Below, in pieces: positions 42,026-52,802 of a stretch of 64,000 nucleotides of DNA. Source of the DNA: Eutreptiella sp. 'Long Island Sound 2002' (Eukaryota; Euglenozoa; Euglenophyceae; Eutreptiales; Eutreptiaceae); assembly GCA_964036045.1 (NCBI GenBank), contig OZ038381.1:70556242-70620241 (forward strand), in the 5' to 3' direction. The translations under genes and the position numbers were made by a program. The notes beneath the pieces are model-generated. The model saw only the letters and a program-made list of their open reading frames with translations, had not been told where the DNA came from and searched no databases. Position 1 is the first letter of the stretch. Every line of letters starts with the position of its first letter.

Positions 42026-42037
42026 CCGAAAAGATGT

Positions 42038-42841
42038 TCAGAACTTTGGGGGCTTCTGTTGTGCGGGGTGGGGGTGGTGTGCCGGGTAGAGGAGTGCGCT
42101 GAGTGGGTAATGTGTTCCCTTCCGTCGGCCGAGGGTGTTGTTGAACCGGCGGCAAGTGATTCGAAGGTAGGCTGCTATCCCCTCTGGTGCCGTGTCGGCC
42201 CACGCTTCCGGCGTCAGGGCTGCTGCTTGGGGGGCCGGGAGTTCTGGGTCTAGGAGGTGTAGGTCTCGGTGGTGGAGGTATAGGGCGAGGAGGATGTGGC
42301 GGGCTGCCACGCTCAAGCCGCCTCCGCTGTGGCGTAGGGGTGGGCTGTGGGGGGGCAGGGGTGTGCTGCCCGTGGCAACGGCTATGGTCCATGCGTGGTC
42401 CGCCGCGTCCGTTACGTAGTACCCTCCCAGGTGGTCCCGGAGGGTGTCGGTGAGGAACCCGAAGAAGCTGGGGTGGCTGGCGGGGGGGGGTGCGGCTGGG
42501 GCCGCGGGCCGCTCGCGGTGGCGGGGGTTGAGGTCCCCGCAGTGGGGGCAGTGGGTGAGGTGGTGCGCGGCTCCCAGGCAGCCCCATGGTCTGGGTTGCA
42601 GGGCAGGGCTGTCTGTGGTAGCCGCTGGCGAACGCAGAGGGGACATGCGGTGGCTGGCGGTTGGTGGTACCTGTGGACGGACGGCGGCGTGGGGGGATGG
42701 GGGCTGGTGGCGCGCGCATGCTGGTGGGAGTGTGTGCGGTGCCTGCGGCGTCCGTGTGTGCTGTGCCAGTGCTGTGCTCGGTGGACGGTGTGTAGACGTG
42801 GTGGGGGTTCCGTGTTGGTATGTCACGGGGTAGGTTTTCAT
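42038..42841 (-). CDS. LINE C first ORF segment: zinc-ribbon-like HCPHC motif, function unknown
   Basis: First ATG inside the element is at 42,841; the frame is open slightly upstream into flanking DNA. After a Pro/Thr-rich start it has LTHCPHCGDLN, then a helical, folded-looking region (FFGFLTDTLRDHLGGYYVTDAADHAW cut into parts, ARHILLALYLHHRD, IAAYLRITCRRFNN) ending at 42,038. It may correspond to the C-terminal tail of ORF2 plus the linker to ORF3 in LINE A, which also follows a Cys/His motif. No domain was recognised. Confidence 0.5.
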   Translation of the reverse strand: MKTYPVTYQHGTPTTSTHRPPSTALAQHTRTPQAPHTLPPACARHQPPSPHAAVRPQVPPTASHRMSPLRSPAATTDSPALQPRPWGCLGAAHHLTHCPHCGDLNPRHRERPAAPAAPPPASHPSFFGFLTDTLRDHLGGYYVTDAADHAWTIAVATGSTPLPPHSPPLRHSGGGLSVAARHILLALYLHHRDLHLLDPELPAPQAAALTPEAWADTAPEGIAAYLRITCRRFNNTLGRRKGTHYPLSALLYPAHHPHPAQQKPPKF

Positions 42842-42891
42842 GGTTTGTAGAATAGGAGTTTGAGGAGGTGGGCTTGGTCTTTGGACCGGGG

Positions 42892-44984
42892 ACTTGTGCA
42901 CCATTGCCCCTCCTCTCCGCTGGTACTCAGGTCGGTGCCTCTCTGTGAAACATGAATTGAGGCGCGTTTGTGTTGGCCGCGAAGGTGAAGGTCACAATCA
43001 CCTTTAGGTTTACCGTGCGCACTTGCGAACACGCTCCAATTCTGTGCTCCATGTATATTTTCAGCAACGAAACAGAACTATGCATGCAAAACTGTGGGCT
43101 CAGACAGGCTGCAAAGGCTCAGGCCTCAACTTACATACGGCATGTGCGGGTGCCGATTGTTCAGCACGCCAAAGGCCTGTTAGCCCGTGCCAGCCGCATG
43201 CAATACAAAGGACGTTCCGCGGCGATTGGTCAGCACCAGTCTCAGGAGCTATTGGCTGAGAACTGGTCGTAACCCCATACGGGGGTCGTCCGAATCAGCC
43301 GCCAATGAGGGGGGGCATAGAAAGTTCCCAAAGGAAGATAGAAGAAGTAAAACAAAACTGGGTACTGACCGGTTGCAACGGCTCCGACAACATAACAACA
43401 CAACAATCAGAATTTCACGGGCTCTGGCCATAACGGCTGAAGCACCCCTATGTACGTTTCACAATCCGAGGGCACTCGACATAAAATAGCAAAAGGAACA
43501 ATGCCAGGGTAAAATATGAACAACCCTAGCAGAGGAACAGTGGCAACCGCTTGTCGACCGGGGACAGGGGGTTGTAAACTCAAGGGTCACTCAAAGGCAG
43601 CGCAGACACCCAAAAAACGTAGTAAAAATGGGATTCTGCAACCTGGAGATCCAGACGCGATGGAACTCGATGTAAACTGATTATAGTTGTGGCCCTTGCG
43701 GCGTTATCCGCAGAAATTCTGGGCTGGGGGGGGGTCGCCAGCATGTCCTGCACGGTCTTCGGGGCCTCCTCAGGGCAGGGACAGGTTTTCGCAGTGCCCT
43801 GCTCGTTTGTTGTTGCCTTCTTCGCCTGCTCAGCCCCTGAAGGGGCGCTGTGGGCATCCTTTGCAGACTCTTTGGGCCCTGAGCGGACATCCCTGAAGTC
43901 CAAGGGGTCCTCCACGGGGCTCTGTGGTTTGGCCGGGGTGGTCAACTCCATGGGCTCCTCTGGAAATGCCTGAATGGTGTTGATTCCGCGCCATCTCAGC
44001 CCTGGCGGCGCACGGGGGGTCATTCAGGACCTCATGGGCGTCACTTGGGACTCTGGAGTCATCGGTGGCTGGCGACAGAGCCTTTGGGACTGGTTCGGGT
44101 CATCAGCGTTGTCGTCGGCTCTTCACTTGTCGACCTGGTCGACATCCTCTCTGTCGGGGTGGCTACTCGTCACCGTTGTGGGTGTACGCGGTTCCCATGA
44201 TCTTTTTGATGATCTTGTAGGCCCCGGTCATTGTTGAGTTGGCGGCGACCATTGAGGCTGCCTTTCAACTGATGGGCGCCTCCAGGGCTGCGAGGGGGCG
44301 GCCCTGAGACAAGGGCCTCCCCTTGGAGGAATGGAGGCGCCTGGCTCAGGGAATGGCCCTGAGCTGGGGCTGCCGGGCTCAGTGGACTCGAGGAGGTCGG
44401 TAGGGGGGCGCTGACGGCCTCCTCCATCTTTGAAATACTCTTCTCCATGGACTCCAAGCGCTCCTCCAAAGCCTGGGCTGGCCTGCATACCCGCAGGGCT
44501 GGACCCAAGTTGATGACGAAGTCCTTCAAGATAGGCGGAACTGAAGGAGAGGGTGGTGTAACAAACTTCAATACCCACTTTTTTAAGTCTTTTTTGAGGA
44601 CCTCAAAAAGGCTTATGCATACATTCCTGAGTCAAATTTGAAGTCAGAATTGAGGTGACATATGGTTGTGGTACGATCCCAGAAGGATAGACCATAACCC
44701 AAATCCCTCAAATGTTACAACAGGACACTGATGAGAGGCCATGGGTGAAATATTGGCCCAGATCCAGAAGATGGCCTAACCTTCCCATGGCCCAGAAGTG
44801 ACCTCATGACATTTGGAATTTTCAAGAAAATGCCAGAGAAAATTCAAAACAGTGAACCTATGTACCAGTAACCTTCCGACAAATGCTCAATACAACCTAC
44901 TGAGCACCATTGAAACATAGGAAAAAACTCCGAGGTCTAAATCCTCATAAGTTCCTTACTCTCTACCCGCCAAGTGACTACATG
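42892..44984. other. Old repeat DNA with a gag-like fragment
   Basis: 42,892-43,575 holds nothing recognisable. 43,580-44,575 (minus) contains the gag-like fragment listed separately. 44,640-44,984 is AT-richer and non-coding. Confidence 0.5.
43580..44571 (-). pseudogene. Gag-like fragment with a short coiled coil, broken
   Basis: 44,571-44,170 encodes VPPILKDFVINLGPALRV, then a heptad-bearing ALEERLESMEKSISKMEEAV and Pro/Ser-rich sequence, ending in a stop. A second frame (44,023-43,580) continues as Pro/Glu/Lys-rich sequence. Coiled coil plus low-complexity tail suggests a gag remnant. There is no CCHC or enzyme domain and no clear similarity to the 21-24 kb gene. Confidence 0.35.
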
Positions 44985-46990
44985 ACAGGTTGGTTTTCAG
45001 GGTCCATAATGTACATCTCTGCGACCATGTAAAACCACCATCCTATGCTCTTGGCAAACTTGGTTCCAATGGATGGGGTAAGTGATAGAAGATTCCTCAA
45101 GTTCAAATACCCACAGTAAAAACATTTGGGGGGGTCTTGGGTCAAGAAAAAAGGAGATTTTGGTCCAAAGACCAAGAAGAACCAAGGGCTGAAGTAAGCA
45201 CACAAAAAGTTCAATTTCCAGACCGTTATAGAGATTGCAATGGTCCGGCTGACCCAAAGTGATATATAACCAACTAAAAGCATGCATCTGGATTGGAAAG
45301 CATGATCTGCTATTTGAATGAATATCTCAGCTCAAACTCAACATGTACATGAAGATATGAGTTCGGAACGTCAACACATGGACTGAGAAAATTTGGGTAA
45401 TGTGCTCATGAACAATTTAACTATAAGCAGAAACAGGCGAAATTGGCACATCGAAAATTGACCGTAGCGCAGAGACAAAATTTGACAACGACCCATGGTG
45501 ACCATATCTCTATAGTAGAGACCATGGACACCACCAATGATTGAGAGCTTGACCAAAAACTCAATGGTAGTGGTTCTCCATGGAGATCACAAGCGGACAC
45601 ACGAAAGAAAAAAAATTGAAGACACAACCACCAACGTTCATGTATGGCCCTACGTACAATGTTTCACGGCAACAAGAGTGCATCAACGAAGGTAGACACA
45701 TGTCATAACACGCACAAACAGGACTTAGACTGGAACTGGACGTGAGTTTGGAGATCAAAGCTTGAACCCTAGGCCCATGTAAGGCCAAAAATGAGTTGGT
45801 TTTTGGCAGAAAATGAATCTGCCAAAATCAGCTGAAAAAAGTTTAACATTTTGAACCAAAAGATAGTGAAAGGGTTGAAACGCAATTGAAACTCGAACAT
45901 GAACATGAGGAAACAAGGTACGTACAACGTCGAAAGGGAAATTGACACCAAAAGTCTCCAATGGCTCCAATGAACTTGAATCAGGATAATTTTACAACTG
46001 GAGTCTCGTTGTCACAACGTCGTAAAGAAACTACGAGGAAACTCAACAATAACACAATGCACTGACTCTGAAGATTGGCATCGTGAACGCCACAAAGGAA
46101 TCACTATTCATGCATGAAAGTGGGTCGCACCATGGAGTGTGGTGACCCACCATGACCATATCTTGACGTTGCAAAGGGAAGGCAGGGCAAGCGAAAAAGT
46201 CCACCAATGTTGGCTTCACCCTGGACCCCTGAGATTCAGCATAGGCTCCTCACCACAACCAAAACTCAATTCAGGACCTAATAATTTGGACATATCCCTA
46301 AACTAACTCCCAACTCAAATGAACAAATAACATACCATTGCAGGAGAAAGTCATGCGGTTCCAACACATCTCTTGTCAAGAGAATTGAATGCATATTCCG
46401 AATTTACGGTTAGCTTGATGTGACAACATGAAATGCATAAGATAGGCATGCCATGCCTAAACTAAAAATCGGGGGTAAAAGAACGACAACGATGCCTGAG
46501 GTATCCCCATACTTTAAATGCCAGGGCATCATGACATTAGGGAGTTTTTTTGAATATAGTGGAGCCCAAACTTTTAGTTCTCTATTATAAACTAAGTATT
46601 GACTATTACAACCATGCCGTCAGGATTAATTTAACTCAACAGGCTCGACTTGCTGTAGAGGCCAGTTCATGGTCTGGCAATTTGGGTGACCAGATCCCAA
46701 CTGGCAGTTCGCCCGCGAATTGGCGCGACGCCCGTTCACCACCAGGCCGCTGCCAATATCTAACTTCTGTACCTATGTGAAGTTAAGGCAAATTCGCATA
46801 GGTATCAACAGGGCAATGATTTCCCTATCAACTGAAACAAAAGAGGCGGAAAAACACGCCGAGTTCCCTGATATCCCTACTGCAGCCCAAATCAAAAGTG
46901 CCATGAGAGGGAATGTTAAGGGGGGAATGAAGGCTAATGATATCCCCTATCAAATTCCATATTGTAGGCCTATAATAGCCTACATAAAGG
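44985..46990 (+). repeat. 2-kb dispersed repeat, copy 2
   Basis: Collinear with copy 1 (27,440-28,315 and 30,043-31,230), without the LINE insertion. Followed at 46,990-47,200 by three GACAGAT(C/G)G(C/T)C units and a short stem (TTTCAATA...TATTGAA). Confidence 0.75.
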
Positions 46991-47455
46991 GATGTGTAAT
47001 GTGTAGTACTGAATGCCGACAGATCGCCGTAGAATACTGACAGATGGCCGCTAATTGCAGACAGATCGTCCCGCCTGAGGGGCGCGCTACAAGAATGTAA
47101 GTGGTGACGACCAGACATTGTCAGGAATGAAGAAAGAAGATAGGAATTACAGGTAAATTCGGAATCTTTCAATAGTTAGCTTTATTGAAGGAATCGTTCC
47201 GATTCCCATGCTGCTTCACTGAGGGGTGCGAGAAGCAAAGGGGATTCCGGGGTAGATGGAGTGAAACACCTCCTTTCCCCTCTCTCTCTTTTCACACTCT
47301 CTCTCTCTTTTCACGAATGGCGAGTGTAGTTGTGAAGTTTGAGTGCGTAACGCGCTCATTGAAATACCTACGGGGTCGTCTACTGTCAGGTTGAGTTACG
47401 GTTGAGTTTTAAGTGTAGTTGCGTTCGTTGTTTGTTGTCCTCGGTTTTGTCAGTT

Positions 47456-49017
47456 GATTTTTGCCGGCGTTGGTACGTCCACCACCGTCGAAGAGTTTGG
47501 AACATGTTTCAAAAGCCTTCGGACTTACTAGATCCTGCACGAAGATATTCAGTGTAAGCGAGCTTTAACCCCACTTCCCCTTCCAAGGGTACCCTCGTTT
47601 CCACTAGTAATCTGTAGCCTTTCATAGGTTCTTGTAGGGTCGCCCTCTCGCTCCTCCCCTCGGTGCCCTTGCATAGGGGGCGTCTGTTTACAGACAGCTT
47701 GTCTACAGCATGCAAAGATTGATCGCCAAGCTTTTCTGTCAGTTTACCTTACTATGTGTTCGTTACTTCTCTCTCCTCTCTTTCCTTGTGTTGTTGCATT
47801 TCCATATTTCATTGCAAAGGTGGATTTCGATGAGAAAATCACCGAACACATGTACTTTGCTTGCAATGTCATTTTGTCATGTGGTCTTTCATTTTTGATG
47901 AGAAGGTATCAAACATGATGTGCATATGAGTTTAGATTCATTGACATATGACATTTGTAGCAAGAATAATCGTTTGGGGAAGGCTCGCTTTTGTTTAGAA
48001 TAATAATAATAGAGAGAAGGAGTGATTGTATTTTGCACATGTGTGTGCTCCTTTGTTGTGCAGGACCGTGTATCTACAATATTTTATCAATTGAATCAAT
48101 CCAACTCAATTCAAGTCAATTCAAGTCGATTCATATCAACTCTGAGTTTATCCCTAAAGTAATTGGGAAGTTGAGCTTCTTCAAACACGGATCGTCTGAC
48201 TCATTCAAGTACGCTTTCAGTCATTTTGTTGTCTTGTTGAGTGTCAGGTCTCCCGATTGAGGTTGGAGTTATTTTCAATTTGTTTTGTAAAAAGAAGATT
48301 CATTTTTATTTCAAAAATGGAGCCCATTAGCGATAATGAAGCTACACCGGAATGTGTTAGGAAAGATAGCACTGGTACATTACATGGTAGCAGTTCGTTT
48401 GGTTCTGCGCCCCTGAGGTCCCCGGGTCAATGGCCTAAGTACACGTAGGTTCACGCGTGAGCGGGACCTGGGGGAACGTGGAAAGGGTCGCCCCCTGGCC
48501 TCCAGCCGCAGATGGACGACACCCAAGTGCATCCGGGAGCCGAGTGGGTACTCCAGCCCGTGAGGGATGGGGAGTGGTGAACTGTGGTTGACAGAGAGAA
48601 ATGCTCCGCTGTCGGCGAGGGCTATCCACAGGGAACCCGCCTACAGGCGCCCAAAAGGCTGTGCTTGGGGGGGAAGGCCGGAAGATCCTTCGATGGGTGA
48701 CCTGAAGGAGCTGAGACGGTGAGGGCAGCAACTGAAGGACACTTACGGCCGGTCCTGCCCCAAGGGAACCTGGTTGAAGTTCTCGGCCCTGAGGTGAGAA
48801 AGAGGTCGACAGGGGAACTGATGGTGGAGAGCTCTCCTTCCCGCCAGAGGCGGCCGCCATGTAAAACAAGCAAGGAGATGTCAGATGAGGCTGCGGACGC
48901 GGCCGCCCCTACTTACTTACTTACTTGGTTCTGCGCCACATCAAATTGCGCAAACTTCACGCAAGTCATTTCCTCAAGTTAAAAAACCCGTTTTGGGTGA
49001 AGTTAAGGATTCCGAAT
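47456..49017 (+). repeat. LTR-like unit 1 of the Ty3-type element
   Basis: 1,562 bp, about 99% identical to the next 1,561 bp, with GATTTTTGC at all three junctions. It contains no gene. Position directly before gag identifies it as an LTR or LTR-derived leader. The exact TG...CA ends are unclear. Confidence 0.75.
48412..48924 (+). mobile_element. 513-bp short retroelement inside LTR unit 1, (ACTT)n tail, 13-bp target duplication
   Basis: Flanked by TTGGTTCTGCGCC at 48,399-48,411 and 48,925-48,937, and ends in CTTACTTACTTACTT. The head CCTGAGGTCCCCGGGTC... is GC-rich and non-coding. It could be a SINE or a 5'-truncated LINE. Pol III boxes are not convincing. Confidence 0.8.
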
Positions 49018-50578
49018 GATTTTTGCCGGCGTTGGTACGTCTACCACCGTCGGAGAGTTTGAAACATGTTTCAAAAGCCTTCGGCTTTACTAGATCCTGC
49101 ACGAGGATATTCAGTGTAAGCGAGCTTTAACCCCACTTCCCCTTCCAAGGGTACCCTCGTTTCCACTAGTAATCTGTAGCCTTTCAAAGGTTTCTGTAGG
49201 GTCGCCCTCTCGCTCCTTCCCTCGGTGTCCTTGCATAGGGGGCGTCTGTTTACAGACAGCTTGTCTACAGCATGCAAAGATTGATCGCCAAGCTTTTCTG
49301 TCAGTTTACCTTACTATGTGATCGTTACTTCTCTCTCCTCTCTTTCCTTGTGTTGTTGCATTTCCATATTTCATTGCAAAGGTGGATCTCGATGAGAAAA
49401 TCACCGAACACATGTACTTTGCTTGCAATGTCATTTTGTCATGTGGTCTTTCATTTTTGATGAGAAGGTATCAAACATGATGTGCATATGAGTTTAGATT
49501 CATTGACATATGACATTTGTAGCAAGAATAATCGTTTGGGGAAGGCTCGCTTTTGTTTAGAATAATAATAATAGAGAGAAGGAGTGATTGTATTTTGCAC
49601 ATGTGTGTGCTCCTTTGTTGTGCAGGACCGTGTATTTACAATATTTTATCAATTGAATCAATCCAACTCAATTCAAGTCAATTCAAGTCGATTCATATCA
49701 ACTCTGAGTTTATCCCTAAAGTAATTGGGAGGTTGAGCTTCTTCAAACACGGATCGTCTGACTCATTCAAGTACGCTTTCAGTCATTTTGTTGTCTTGTT
49801 GAGTGTCAGGTCTCCCGATTGAGGTTGGAGTTATTTTGAATTTGTTTTGTAAAAGGAGATTCATTTTTATTTCAAAAATGGAGCCCATTAGCGATAATGA
49901 AGCTACACCGGAATGTGTTAGGAAAGATAGCACTGGTACATTACATGGTAGCAGTTCGTTTGGTTCTGCGCCCCTGAGGTCCCCGGGTCAATGGCCTAAG
50001 TACACGTAGGTTCACGCGTGAGCGGGACCTGGGGGAACGTGGAAAGGGTCGCCCCCTGGCCTCCAGTCGCAGATGGACGACACCCAAGTGCATCCGGGAG
50101 CCGAGTGGGTACTCCAGCCCGTGAGGGATGGGGAGTGGTGAACTGTGGTTGACAGAGAGAAATGCTCCGCTGTCGGCGAGGGCTATCCACAGGGAACCCG
50201 CCTGCAGGCGCCCAAAAGGCTGTGCTTGGGGGGGAAGGCCGGAAGATCCTTCGATGGGTGACCTGAAGGAGCTGAGACGGTGAGGGCAGCAACTGAAGGA
50301 CACTTACGGCCGGTCCTGCCCCAAGGAAACCTGGTTGAAGTTCTCGGCCCTGAGGTGAGAAAGAGGTCGCCAGGGGAACTGATGGTGGAGAGCTCTCCTT
50401 CCCGCCAGAGGCGGCCGCCATGTAAAACAAGCATTGAGATGTCAGATGAGGCTGCGGACGCGGCCGCCCCTACTTACTTACTTACTTGGTTCTGCGCCAC
50501 ATCAAATTGCGCAAACTTCACGCAAGTCATTTCCTCAAGTTAAAAAACCCGTTTTGGGTGAAGTTAAGGATTCCGAAC
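49018..50578 (+). repeat. LTR-like unit 2, abutting unit 1
   Basis: Same sequence as unit 1 with only scattered changes. It is followed by TTTTTGCAGTCGGTGACCCC, where a primer-binding site would be expected; I could not match it to a tRNA. No third copy was found after the pol remnants. Confidence 0.75.
49973..50485 (+). mobile_element. Same 513-bp insertion inside LTR unit 2
   Basis: Identical site and target duplication (49,960-49,972 and 50,486-50,498), so the insertion was present before the unit was duplicated. Confidence 0.8.
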
Positions 50579-50658
50579 GATTTTTGCAGTCGGTGACCCC
50601 AACCCCCGCGAAGTCGTCGTCTGTTGGTTTTTCGGTTCGTCGGGCCCCATAACACGAC

Positions 50659-52802
50659 ATGGACAAGGATGAAGAAGAAATGGTTAATCGTCGAGTGAGC
50701 TTTGGAGTGAATAAGAAGTCCAAAAGACAGAACAGAATGGATTATTCAGCGCAAAAGAGAAGACGGCGCGAGCATGATGTTCATGACACAGTGTGCATGA
50801 CGGGAGACATGGGACCATGATCTAGATGATCATCAAGAAAATGGTGATGCGGAAACCGAAGTCAACATCAACGAGGACATCGGCGCCGGGCATACATATT
50901 GAGGACTTCACATCAAGTATGCGTGTTTGGGAAGCAAATATGCGGGCCTTGGAGACAAGGGTACAAACCATTGAGACGGCGACGGTTGAGGAAATGAAAG
51001 GAGATTTGCGGCAAATCCGGGACCAATTGAAGACAACGAATATCGATGAGGAGCTTTTGAATATGATAAAGAAGACACATGAAAAATTCAGGGAGTGGAA
51101 GGAGGAAATAGAGAGGAAGATGAATTCGGTGAAACAAGAGGTGGATCAGCACACAAGAATCAACAAAAGCCCGGGGAGCATGCAAGAAGTGGCGGAGCTC
51201 AATGACCAAGCCGGGTAGATGAAGCGAAGAGTTGAAGGTATTGATCAAGAATTGAAAAGGGATTTCGAGCGTGTGGATACGGAATACAAGGAAGGGAATT
51301 CACACATCGCCCGTGAAGTTCAAGAACTTCGAAATTCCGTGAACACTAGGATCAACCAGGTTTGTGAACAAATTCGTAACAGGAAGTTGGGTCATCAAAA
51401 GCTGCACGGGGAGACATCCAATAAGACCAAGGAGTCATTGGGAATAATACAACGTCAAATGGAGGTGATGACACGCAAAAGTAGAGGAAAGTGCGAAGGC
51501 GGATGAAGTGCAAGATGAATGCAACAGCAGAGGGAGTGGCTTAACGAATCGGATACAATTACCGATAACATGAAGGAGCATTTTACCAAGGATAACGCCA
51601 AGTTGGAGAAATGGATCTTGCAAGTCGAACGGCGTGTAGATCACCGACCACATGTGTCCGTGGAGGAGAGTAAAAGAAGACGAGGCAATGAGGCCTTGGA
51701 AGAGCCACGGGTGAGCCGAATGCAAAATCTGGCAGATCAAGTGAGAAACACGGAGAAGACCTTTCCTCAATCTGTGGGAGAACAGCAAAAGGTGCAAAAG
51801 GAAGTTACTCGTGCATGTGCAGAGGTCCACGCCATTAAGAAATGGATGCAAGCCCAGGTGACAGAGATAACTGCCTTGGTTGCGGAGACGGTGCGAGACC
51901 ATGGGAACAAGATGCATGAGATGTTCGTGGCGACTGAAGACTTGATGGCCGTAGTGGAAAGCCACGAGAGGGTGGCAACCCGGATGCTTGATAAAGCACA
52001 GGATCCCATGCCCAAGATGCAGGATTTGGCGAAGGAGTGCAGAGCAGCAGTAGTCACGATACGAGAGCATGACACACGACAAAAGGAGACCGGACACCAA
52101 CAGATGTTCACCAAGGAATATGTGCAGAAGTTCAAAGAACAATTGCGCAGCGTTAGGGAGAATGGAGACAAGCTGGAGAAGGAAATTCAAAAAGTGCAGC
52201 AGAAGCTGTTACACGCCCAGGAGGTGATTCAAACTGAGCGGGCGGAGGTTGCACAAGTACGTGAACAAATCAAAAACATGCAACAGGGATATTCGGACAG
52301 ACTCGAGAACAATGCGGAAAGGTTTGACAGCACCGCGCAGCAAGGACAGACGGAGATGCTGGAGGTACGGCAGCGGCTGCAGAAGTAAATTCAAGAGGCA
52401 CAGAGACAGATGCAAACTTCATCGGACCTGAAGCTGACCGAAGTGCAACCAGGGATGAAGGAACAGATGGGATCACAATATGAACAGGTACTGTCGGAGT
52501 TCACTGCCACAGGTGATCTGCACTCCATACGCACAAAACTGCAGCGCGTTGACGAAATGTTTGCGCGGGCTGCAGCCGATCCCAAACACGGTCCGAGCCC
52601 GGGCATTGGAGACACTCCAGGGGCTGACGAAGTGCGGAAGGAGTTTGTGGAGATGCTTGTGAGGAGGGATGAGCATACGTGGCAGAACTCTGATCAATTG
52701 AAGGAGCACATCAGGGCTGGTGAAGAGGAGTTGCAGCGAAATATGCATCTGGTGGCAGTGCAGCAAGTATGTACAGCTGAGGGCTGCAGCAGATGTGGAT
52801 AA
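50659..52802 (+). pseudogene. Ty3-type gag: long coiled-coil region with in-frame stops
   Basis: An ATG at 50,659 opens a short basic N-terminal frame (stop 50,818-50,820). From ATG 50,826 one frame runs to 52,802, broken only by TAG (51,216), TGA (51,504), TGA (51,516) and TAA (52,386). The protein is almost wholly charged coiled coil rich in Glu, Gln, Lys and Arg, about 650 residues. That is much longer than the usual gag coiled coil. No frameshift is needed in this region, so decay is by point changes. The frame overlaps the next one by 10 bp. Confidence 0.65.

Larger units (their letters stand above)
36601..42879 (-). mobile_element. LINE C: 6.3-kb 5'-truncated LINE, minus strand, with target-site duplication
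   Basis: The 3' tail (AGGTAGG repeats as read on +) begins at 36,601. Flanks TTTGGACCGGTG (36,589-36,600) and TTTGGACCGGGG (42,880-42,891) match at 11 of 12 bases. The sense (minus) strand is C/A-rich. It contains ORF3-type sequence only, with no RT or endonuclease, so it is 5'-truncated. Its 3' 1.7 kb pairs with LINE B. Confidence 0.88.

Noticed and set aside
48428-48462. Pol III A- and B-box-like words in the 513-bp short element
   Set aside because: Spacing is too short and matches are poor, so a tRNA-derived origin is not claimed.
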